Of a stretch of DNA of 64,000 bases, positions 57,478 through 64,000 are shown piece by piece. A program made the position numbers and the translations under genes. The stretch covers positions 2,481,100 to 2,545,099 of the forward strand of contig NZ_JUHH01000001.1 in assembly GCF_000799735.1 (NCBI RefSeq), given 5' to 3'. The stretch's first letter is position 1; the number at the start of each line of letters is the position of its first letter. Below the pieces are notes generated by a model. The model saw nothing but the letters and a program-made list of their open reading frames with translations, made no database searches and had not been told where the DNA came from. Origin of the DNA: Methylotenera sp. G11. GTDB lineage: Bacteria; Pseudomonadota; Gammaproteobacteria; Burkholderiales; Methylophilaceae.

Positions 57478-59331
57478 CTAGGTTATTAACTTCGCAATTG
57501 CGTCAGCAATACCTTGACTGTCTAGACCGCATTCGCTCAGCATAGTTTCATGCACGCCATGCTCAATGAACTGGTCAGGCAGGCCGAGGCAGAGTGTCCT
57601 GACTGGCTGGGATATATCTTTCTGCATGGTTTGCAAGGCTTCCATCACAGCAGAACCAGCCCCCCCCATGATGCAGTTTTCTTCCACGGTCACAATGTAA
57701 GCATGTGTGTTAGCCAGTTGTTTGATCAGTTCTGTGTCGATAGGTTTTACAAAACGCATATCGGCAACGGTCGCCCCTGTGGTTTCTGCCGCTTGCAACG
57801 CCGGTGCGAGCATGGAGCCAAATGCCAGGATGGCGACTTTTTCACCGTTCCTTGCGACCCGGCCTTTGCCGATTTCAATCGGGGTCAACGCTCTTTCGAT
57901 AGGTGCACCGGTGCCGCTGCCCCGTGGATAACGCACTGCCGAAACCCCCTGGTATTGAAAACCTGTGGTCAGCATTTTCCTGCATTCGTCCTCGTTGCTT
58001 GGTGTCATGATGACGATATTCGGAATGCAGCGCAGATAGGCAAGGTCAAAGCTGCCTGCATGTGTGGGGCCGTCGGCGCCGACCAGGCCGGCCCGGTCTA
58101 TTGCGAGCAGCACCGGCAGGTTTTGCAGGGCGATGTCGTGTATCAGCTGGTCATAAGCGCGCTGCAGGAATGTACTGTAAATCGCGACCACAGGCTTTAA
58201 TCCGTCACATGCCATGCCAGCGGCAAAGGTGAGTGCATGCTGTTCAGCAATGCCCACATCAAAGTAGCGGTCAGGGTAAGCACCGGCAAAGGCATTCAGT
58301 CCTGAGCCATCGCACATGGCCGGCGTGATGCCAACCAGGCGCTGGTCTGCCGCTGCCATATCTACAAGCCACTCACCGAACACCTCGGTATAGGTTTTGA
58401 CCGTACTTGCATTGATTGCATTGCCGTTGGCCGGGTCAAACTTGCCTACCCCGTGGAATTTATTCGGGTTGTCTTCCGCGGGTTCGAATCCCTTGCCTTT
58501 CTGCGTGACAATATGCAGGAACTGCGGTCCGTTAAGCTCTTTGATATTGTGCAGGGTATCAATCAGTGCATTGAGGTCATGGCCGTCAATGGGGCCGATA
58601 TAGTTAAAGCCGAACTCTTCAAATAATGTGCCCGGCATGACCATGCCCTTAACGTGCTCTTCAGCACGTTTGGCAAACTCCATCATCGGCGGTACTGCCG
58701 ATAAAACCTTCTTGCCGGATTTTCTTACTGTGCCATAAAAGCGGCTGGATAACAGTTTGGCAAGGTATTTGTTAAGCGCGCCTACATTGTTGGAAATACT
58801 CATGTCGTTATCATTGAGTATCACGAGCAGGTTGGCATCCATGCTCCCTGCATTGTTAAGCGCTTCAAATGCCATGCCGGCAGTCATTGCACCGTCGCCG
58901 ATAATGGCGACAGAGCGCCGCCCGCTACCCGTTTTCTGGGCGGTTACCGCCATGCCTAAAGCGGCTGAGATCGAGGTGCTTGAGTGCCCGGTACCGAAAG
59001 TGTCATACACGCTTTCATCACGGCGCGGAAAGCCGGCAATCCCTTGCGGTTTGCGTAAGCTTTGCATTTTGTCACGGCGCCCCGTGAGAATTTTGTGCGG
59101 GTAAGTCTGATGCCCGACATCCCAGACCAGTTTGTCATCCGGCGTGTTAAACACGTAATGCAATGCGATAGTCAGTTCTACCACGCCCAGGTTTGAGGCG
59201 AGGTGCCCGCCGGTTCTTGCAACACTTTCAATCAGGAATAAACGTAATTCCTGGGCGAGCTGCGCAAGCTGCCTGCGATCCAGCTGGCGAAGTTGCTGAG
59301 GGTAGTCTATGGTGTCGAGTAGCGAAGTCAC
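57478..59331 (-). CDS. dxs: 1-deoxy-D-xylulose-5-phosphate synthase
   Basis: Thiamine-diphosphate enzyme that starts the MEP isoprenoid pathway. 617 residues: [14 protein letters not shown], the ThDP motif [18 protein letters not shown]...NDNDMSIS, the central pyrimidine domain [17 protein letters not shown], and the C-terminal transketolase domain. It lies 24 bp after ispA, the usual xseB-ispA-dxs order. Confidence 0.98.
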   Translation of the reverse strand: MTSLLDTIDYPQQLRQLDRRQLAQLAQELRLFLIESVARTGGHLASNLGVVELTIALHYVFNTPDDKLVWDVGHQTYPHKILTGRRDKMQSLRKPQGIAGFPRRDESVYDTFGTGHSSTSISAALGMAVTAQKTGSGRRSVAIIGDGAMTAGMAFEALNNAGSMDANLLVILNDNDMSISNNVGALNKYLAKLLSSRFYGTVRKSGKKVLSAVPPMMEFAKRAEEHVKGMVMPGTLFEEFGFNYIGPIDGHDLNALIDTLHNIKELNGPQFLHIVTQKGKGFEPAEDNPNKFHGVGKFDPANGNAINASTVKTYTEVFGEWLVDMAAADQRLVGITPAMCDGSGLNAFAGAYPDRYFDVGIAEQHALTFAAGMACDGLKPVVAIYSTFLQRAYDQLIHDIALQNLPVLLAIDRAGLVGADGPTHAGSFDLAYLRCIPNIVIMTPSNEDECRKMLTTGFQYQGVSAVRYPRGSGTGAPIERALTPIEIGKGRVARNGEKVAILAFGSMLAPALQAAETTGATVADMRFVKPIDTELIKQLANTHAYIVTVEENCIMGGAGSAVMEALQTMQKDISQPVRTLCLGLPDQFIEHGVHETMLSECGLDSQGIADAIAKLIT

Positions 59332-59355
59332 AAGTGGGGTGGTGGTTAAATGTTA

Positions 59356-60252
59356 TTAAAAACTGCGTTGTGTAATGAAGCCTGCCAGCTCGCGCAAGCG
59401 TAAAGCCCTGTCGCCAAAGGGAGCCAGCGCTGAAATTGCCGTCGTGTGCAGCTGTCTGGCGAGGTCTTTGGCAACCTCCAGGCCTAAGATTGTGACATAG
59501 GTGGGCTTGTTGCTGTCGGCATCTTTGCCTGCGGTTTTACCCAGCGTAGCGGTATCAGCCTCGGCATCCAGAATATCGTCTATGACCTGGAATGCAAGGC
59601 CGATGTTTTCGGCATAGGCATGAACGGCTGATACCTGCTCAAGCGTGCCATTTGCTGCGCCCAGCAGTGCCGCTGCCTGAATGACTGCCCCTGTTTTCAG
59701 CTGGTGCATGTCTTCAAGCTCCTGCTGTGCAAGCGCTTTGCCTACGGAGTCCAGGTCAATCGCCTGGCCGCCAGCCATGCCGGTGGAGCCGGCAGCTTTT
59801 GCCAGAATGTTCAGCATGCTGATCTGCTGATTGGCATTTGCACAAAGCTGGGGTGTCGATAGCACATCGAACGCCAGGCTTTGCAGGGCATCCCCCACCA
59901 GCAAGGCGGTAGCATCGTCATATTGCTTATGGCAGCTTGGTTTCCCGCGGCGTAAGTCGTCGTCGTCCATGCATGGCATGTCGTCATGGACCAGCGAGTA
60001 GGCGTGAATGAGTTCAACCGCAGCGGCAGCGGCATCAGCCACCTCGATTTCCGTGTTGCAGAGTTCCGCAGCTGCATAGCAAAGCAGCGCGCGCACGCGT
60101 TTTCCGCCGCCAAGGGCGCTATAGCGCATCGCGCTGTGCAATTTGCGGGGCTCACGGCTATCTGGCGGCAGTGCCTCATCAAGCACTTCTTCTATGCGGG
60201 CCTGTTTTGCTTTCGCCCAGGCTGGAAAATCCGGTGCAGTGTTATCAGTCAT
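59356..60252 (-). CDS. ispA: Farnesyl diphosphate synthase (polyprenyl synthetase)
   Basis: Condenses IPP with DMAPP and GPP to farnesyl diphosphate. The 298 residues have both Asp-rich motifs: DDMPCMDDDDLRRG (first) and DDILD (second, in FQVIDDILDAEAD), plus GGKRVRALLCYAA near the N-terminus. It sits six bases after xseB. Confidence 0.96.
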   Translation of the reverse strand: MTDNTAPDFPAWAKAKQARIEEVLDEALPPDSREPRKLHSAMRYSALGGGKRVRALLCYAAAELCNTEIEVADAAAAAVELIHAYSLVHDDMPCMDDDDLRRGKPSCHKQYDDATALLVGDALQSLAFDVLSTPQLCANANQQISMLNILAKAAGSTGMAGGQAIDLDSVGKALAQQELEDMHQLKTGAVIQAAALLGAANGTLEQVSAVHAYAENIGLAFQVIDDILDAEADTATLGKTAGKDADSNKPTYVTILGLEVAKDLARQLHTTAISALAPFGDRALRLRELAGFITQRSF

Positions 60253-60258
60253 GCTTGC

Positions 60259-60558
60259 TTATTCGTTTTCAGGGTTGAGCGGGATCAGTTGCTGGCGGTC
60301 ATTGAGTATCCTGACTTGTTGTTCAACGTCGGCCAGGGATTTCTGGCAGAATTCAAGCAGTGCGTTGCCGCGTTTGTATGCCGTGAGTGAGTCCTCCAGG
60401 GACATTTGCCCGGATTCCATCTGGGCAACGATCCGTTCCAGCTCACTGAAAGCCTGCTCGTAACTGACGGTAGGTGCGAGTTCCCCCGGTGAAGCAGGGC
60501 TGGCTGGTTGTTCATTTTTAGAAGCGGGCATAACGCTGGATGTTTTATGGTTGGTCAA
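60259..60558 (-). CDS. xseB: Exodeoxyribonuclease VII small subunit
   Basis: Small helical subunit that binds the XseA nuclease. 99 residues: a Pro/Ser/Ala-rich N-terminal extension (about 1-30), then the helical hairpin SYEQAFSELERIVAQMESGQMSLEDSLTAYKRG-type core (read in parts) ending CQKSLADVEQQVRIL. A later start near the MPASKNEQ methionine is equally possible. It heads the xseB-ispA-dxs-folE2 operon. Confidence 0.92.
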   Translation of the reverse strand: MTNHKTSSVMPASKNEQPASPASPGELAPTVSYEQAFSELERIVAQMESGQMSLEDSLTAYKRGNALLEFCQKSLADVEQQVRILNDRQQLIPLNPENE

Positions 60559-60598
60559 GTCGTTATTCTATCAAATCTTGGGACAAACCTTGAGGCAA

Positions 60599-61324
60599 TT
60601 ATGATGATAAAACTTGCTTTAAAAATGCCTGAATGTCTGCGATCTCTGCGGCGCATACGGAGTGGGCCATACGGTACTCATGCCAATTGACGAAATATTG
60701 ACGACTCTGTAGCAAATCGCGCGAGAGTTTACTCATGTCCAGGCTGATGACATCATCAAAAATGCCGTGAGCCATGAATATCGGCGTGTTCTGGTTGGCC
60801 ACACTGACTTCTGCTGCCAGTTTTGAATGCAGCGGCAGATAGGTGGATAGTGCCAATATGGCGGCCAGTTTATGCGGGTACCTGAGCACCGTATGCAGTG
60901 CGATGGCGCCTCCCTGTGAAAATCCGGCGACAATGATGCGTTCATGCGGAATGCCGCGGCTGACTTCAGTTTGAATCAATGTGTCGATATAACGCTGGCT
61001 GGCCTTGATTCCCGCCTCATCTTCCTCGTGCACCGGTATCACGCCGTAAATGTCATACCACGCCGGCATGACATAGCCGTTGTTGCGCGTCACTGCCATT
61101 TCAGGCGCATGCGGCAGGATGAATCGCACATTGGGCAAGGCGTCAGGCTGCAAGAGCTGTCTGGCGACGGGTTCAAAGTCATAGCCGTCGGCACCCAGGC
61201 CATGAAGCCAGATCACACTGGCATCAATTTTGCTGTGGATTGTATGGGGTTCGTTAATTCCAGCGGGGCGGTGTAGTTCATTTTCTGTAATGGCTGAGTT
61301 GGTTAAGCGGTACCTTGGCGGCAA
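60599..61324 (-). CDS. Carboxylesterase/phospholipase-type alpha/beta hydrolase
   Basis: 241 residues, family of bacterial carboxylesterase EstB and acyl-protein-thioesterase-like enzymes: WLHGLGADGYDFEPVA at the N-terminal side, nucleophile elbow AGFSQGGAIAL, acid in HGIFDDVISLD, and histidine in YRMAHSVCAAE. The start could also lie further in, as the first 35 residues are not family-like. The natural substrate is unknown. Confidence 0.88.
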   Translation of the reverse strand: MPPRYRLTNSAITENELHRPAGINEPHTIHSKIDASVIWLHGLGADGYDFEPVARQLLQPDALPNVRFILPHAPEMAVTRNNGYVMPAWYDIYGVIPVHEEDEAGIKASQRYIDTLIQTEVSRGIPHERIIVAGFSQGGAIALHTVLRYPHKLAAILALSTYLPLHSKLAAEVSVANQNTPIFMAHGIFDDVISLDMSKLSRDLLQSRQYFVNWHEYRMAHSVCAAEIADIQAFLKQVLSS

Positions 61325-61527
61325 TCAATACGATACACGAATTATAACGGTGGGGATGCAATAAGAAACAACATTAATGCATGACGTAAATGGTCAGTTC
61401 CGGACCGGGAACTGACAACTTGTGAAACATGCAGTCAGAAAAACATGCAATCAGTAAATATGTAAGTCAGATTCCGGATAATCAACATTGCGTTTGCTGT
61501 GAAAATGATAGGGTTAACTTAAATTTT

Positions 61528-61933
61528 ATGAATCTTATTGATAAAACCTTGCTGGATTTTCTTGAGCCGCTGGCAAAATTGTCATCTGACCGTAAGCAGG
61601 AGCTTGCGGATGTCTGTTTTATAGAAACCGTTGCTAAAGGCATTAATCCCCTGCGCATGAATGTAACGCAGGCATCACAGCTGATTTACCTCACCAAAGG
61701 CGATCTTGGGCTGTGCTTTCAGGATGACAGGAAGCTGATATTGCGCGGCGGCTCTCCGGCAGCCAAGCATTCCGATCAATAACGGGCATCAGATCAAGCA
61801 TGTGGTTGCATTGACGGAAGTCGAGATTCTACGCGCAGACACCGATCTGCTGGACATCATGCTGATGTGGGATCAGCTGTCAGGCATGAGGCCTGTTGCC
61901 GCGCGACCGGCCGCATCCGGTTTGTTCACCTAG
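61528..61933 (+). pseudogene. Cyclic-nucleotide-binding-like domain protein, frameshifted
   Basis: Reads MNLIDKTLLDFLEPLAKLSS...YLTKGDLGLCFQDDRKLILRGG up to about 61770, then needs a one-base shift to continue INNGHQIKHVVALTEVEILRADTDLLDIMLMWDQLSG and stop at 61933. The upstream ATG at 61429 is also in frame, but the family-like part begins at 61528. The single shift near 61771 (an extra T after CAT) splits an otherwise coherent protein. It resembles short Crp-like cNMP-binding proteins without a DNA-binding part. Either a real mutation or a sequence error. Confidence 0.65.
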
Positions 61934-61951
61934 CGTATCAGGGTCTGCGGT

Positions 61952-63370
61952 TTATTTAAACTCAAGCCAGATCCGGGGCCCAGCGCCGTGTAGCCCATGG
62001 AGAATCTTTGTCGGCGCCAGCCGCATTTTGCAGTATTTCAGGCAAGGTCGACCAGACTAAGGTAATCAGTACGATGCCGGCAAAGAATGGATGCAACAAG
62101 CATTTTCTTTTAACCGTGACGGTTTCAGCTGCATTGCCTTCGGCATAAAAAGCGATCATTAATCCGATGAATGTAAACATCATTACCTGGCTGATCGGCA
62201 TGACAATCACGCGTCCACCAGCGAATAAGCCGCATTCGTGACGGCAGTGAACAAGAGCGCAATGGTTAAATGGCGATCTTGATTATTCTGGGATTGCAGT
62301 CTGCTGATATTGAATCTTTTCAGCCAGCAGTACAGGCCGTAAGCTGTGATGGTGAGCAGTAATAAAGCCGCCGGCAGCCCGAATTCGGCGCCAGTTGCAG
62401 CACGCTGTTATGCGGGTGTGCGCTGATGGGCTATGCCATGCAAATTGCATAGGGCCAATGCCCAGGAGCGGATGCTCCTGGATCAAGCGCAGTGCCTGGC
62501 CCCATAGCGCAATGCGGTCGCTGGTGGTATCCCTTACAACCGTTCCCGTGACGACAGCGAATCCTCTTAGGAATGGAATCAGTTCGAATAATATCTGGTA
62601 GCTTAAGAATCGCGCCGTGATGTGCATCAGTTGCAAACGGATAAACGGCCAGGCCAGCTTCCTGTAAATGCATGCGGTAATCAATATGCCGACGATCCAG
62701 GCCAGCAGCACACCGCGTGAAGCCGAGTGAACAGCAATACCCACCACGCAACCATGCCAAATGCAGGCAGTAGCGTGCGCGCTTGCTGTTCAAGTCGATG
62801 GTAAGCAAAGCAGCGCCAGCAGCCCTAAAGTCCATAGCTGATACTGGTTAAAGAATCGGATGTTGTTAAAGCCTGTAATGGGGGCAGGCCAGACTACCGG
62901 GTTTTGAAAGTGATCGCGGTGAAGTAACCCACATAAAATGCAATCATGGATAAGCAGGATGCCGCCCCAGAGGATATACGTAAGACGCTTGATAAGCTGC
63001 GCACTATTCTCATGGTATAAACGTGCGACAAATGCAGCCAGGCAGGCCAGGCGGCAAACAGGCTGGTTTCAATCAAGCGTGCCGTGGTGAGGCTGCTGCA
63101 TAGGATGAAATAACCGCCAATGCTGCCAGTATATAAAATGCATAACGCGTAATTTTACCAATGGGGCGCTATCCGCGGTTGTTCTCAGGCAATGCTTTCC
63201 ATCAGCACCAGGCTGACCAGCAATAACTCGATCAGGCGCTGGCTGTCATGCAGGCTCATGGCAGTCAGCGCCTGCGGGATGACCTTCAGGCTGGGGGAGA
63301 TGCCTATCAGCGCAATGAAGAATGAGAGAACCAGAAACTTTAATGTGTTGGATATCGTGAAACGGTGCAT
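61952..63370 (-). pseudogene. PglL/O-antigen-ligase-like (Wzy_C) gene with many single-base frameshifts
   Basis: Starting at the ATG at 63370 (MHRFTISNTLKFLVLSFFIALIG) a full membrane polymer ligase can be followed only by switching frame repeatedly: ILAALAVISSYAAASPRHA, VARLYHENSAQLIKRLTYIL, NPVVWPAPITGFNNIRFFNQY, LLTIDLNSKRARY, GIAVHSASRGVLLAW, then the Wzy_C core RIALWGQALRLIQEHPLLGI, HPHNSVLQL, and the end GPRIWLEFK. NxIRFFNQ and the GIGP loop are features of PglL-type O-oligosaccharyltransferases. At least seven frame changes are needed, mostly consistent with a single missing base, while the codons between are well kept. The large C-terminal Wzy_C_2 domain is absent. Confidence 0.75.
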
Positions 63371-63487
63371 GGTTTACTCATAAAGGTTTGAAAGCGGATA
63401 GTACTTGGCAAGGATACGGCGGGAATGCCCGTTACAAAATCCATGTGCTGGAAATGCGCTATATAGGGCCTGTCATGTCGGTATCGA

Positions 63488-64000
63488 TTAATCAGGCTTG
63501 ATTCCGGTTGATAACGCAGGGTCTACCTCGGTCAGCACTTCAAGTAGCTTTGCGCGGTATGGTGCAGGCATGGATTCTGCGATAGTTTTCAAGTTGGCCG
63601 GGTATACCATCAAAGTGCGTTTCAGCAGGTTTCTTGCGTTAAGGTCTTCACCTTTCAGTTTCAGTAATGCCACCTGCTGGTAGCAGATTTTGCTGAAAGG
63701 CCTGAAGTCGATCGCAGACTGGTTGAGCGCAATCTGCTGTTGATGTCGCCGTGTTCCATATCCGCGGAAACTGCGTACATCAGCTCTGCGTATGGAGAAA
63801 GCAATGTGTAGCGATATATCCAGTCCAGGTCGCTTTTTTGCTTGGCGGTGTCAGTGTTTAGCGGTTGGTATAAGACGTGCTGCAGCTTGCTGTGCGCAGC
63901 CAGCATGGTGCCGAGGTTGAGCGTTCCGAGCGCCAGCACTATCGCCAGGCCGCCGCGTGTGAGTTTGGCCATGGTTTGGGCAGGTATTGCAGGGATGTTG
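63488..64000 (-). pseudogene. C-terminal part of a second PglL-like ligase, frameshifted and cut by the window edge
   Basis: The frame is open to the right edge. It shows the last membrane segment (GGLAIVLALGTLNLGTML), then the Wzy_C_2-type C-terminal domain (YQPLNTDTAKQKSDLDWIYR, YAELMYAVSADMEHGDIN). One missing A near 63740 breaks it; the other frame continues QIALNQSAIDFRPFSKICYQ and ALLKLKGEDLNARNLLKRTL to the stop at 63488. It is probably the tandem paralogue of the preceding broken gene; most of it lies outside the window. Confidence 0.7.

Noticed and set aside
62431..62835. Separate small proteins in 61.9-63.4 kb
   Set aside because: Their sequences join across frames into one PglL-like protein; treated as one frameshifted gene.

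Overview
The window is a stretch of bacterial chromosome dominated by housekeeping genes. Gene content and order (lptD-surA-pdxA-rsmA; leuS-lptE-holA; ftsH-folP-glmM; rhodanese-grxC-secB-gpsA; bioBFHCD; pilB-pilC; xseB-ispA-dxs-folE2) point to a Gram-negative betaproteobacterium. Protein wording suggests Methylophilaceae or near relatives. That placement is inference: no methylotrophy or rRNA gene lies in the window. I saw no tRNA, rRNA, CRISPR array, prophage or transposase gene.

Layout: 0-7.8 kb holds carB (5' end cut by the window edge), greA, a DUF4149 membrane protein, yhbY, rlmE, ftsH and folP. 8-12 kb holds glmM, then a PAP2 phosphatase and a GT4 glycosyltransferase, each behind a PhoB-box-like sequence, then a cysteine-rich hemerythrin protein. 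12-18 kb holds envC, gpmI, rhodanese-grxC-secB-SH3-gpsA. 18-18.7 kb is a small cassette: a DUF559 endonuclease-like gene between two ~160-bp palindromic elements. 18.7-24.6 kb holds trmL, comF and a complete biotin operon. 25-36 kb holds bepA-like, nadD, proA, holA, lptE, leuS, adk, rsmA and pdxA, with repeat-rich gaps. 36.5-47 kb holds surA, lptD, amgK-murU, pepP, two Ubi-type flavin hydroxylases and dsbC. 47-61 kb holds pilC, pilB, a cold-shock gene, icd, rluE, a glutamine amidotransferase, aroC, an MFS transporter, a retropepsin-like protein, folE2, dxs, ispA, xseB and a carboxylesterase. From 61.4 kb to the end every reading frame is broken: a cyclic-nucleotide-binding-like gene and two tandem PglL/O-antigen-ligase-like genes.

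Themes: the window carries much of the outer-membrane LPS-export assembly kit (LptD, LptE, SurA, a BepA-like protease, DsbC). LptD itself has an extra N-terminal domain that reads as BamE/SmpA-OmlA-like, which is the most unusual protein architecture seen. Three families of hairpin-forming intergenic repeats occur: C-rich palindromes, 'GGTCTCGCC' mosaic elements and decamer 'ACAGATRAAC' arrays. They sit between or at the ends of housekeeping genes. Several show compensatory changes in opposite arms, which argues that the folded form matters. The DUF559 gene framed by two of these palindromic elements is the best candidate for a previously undescribed small mobile system.

Limits: everything was read by eye from the sequence. 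Family names rest on recognised motifs, and no database search was possible.
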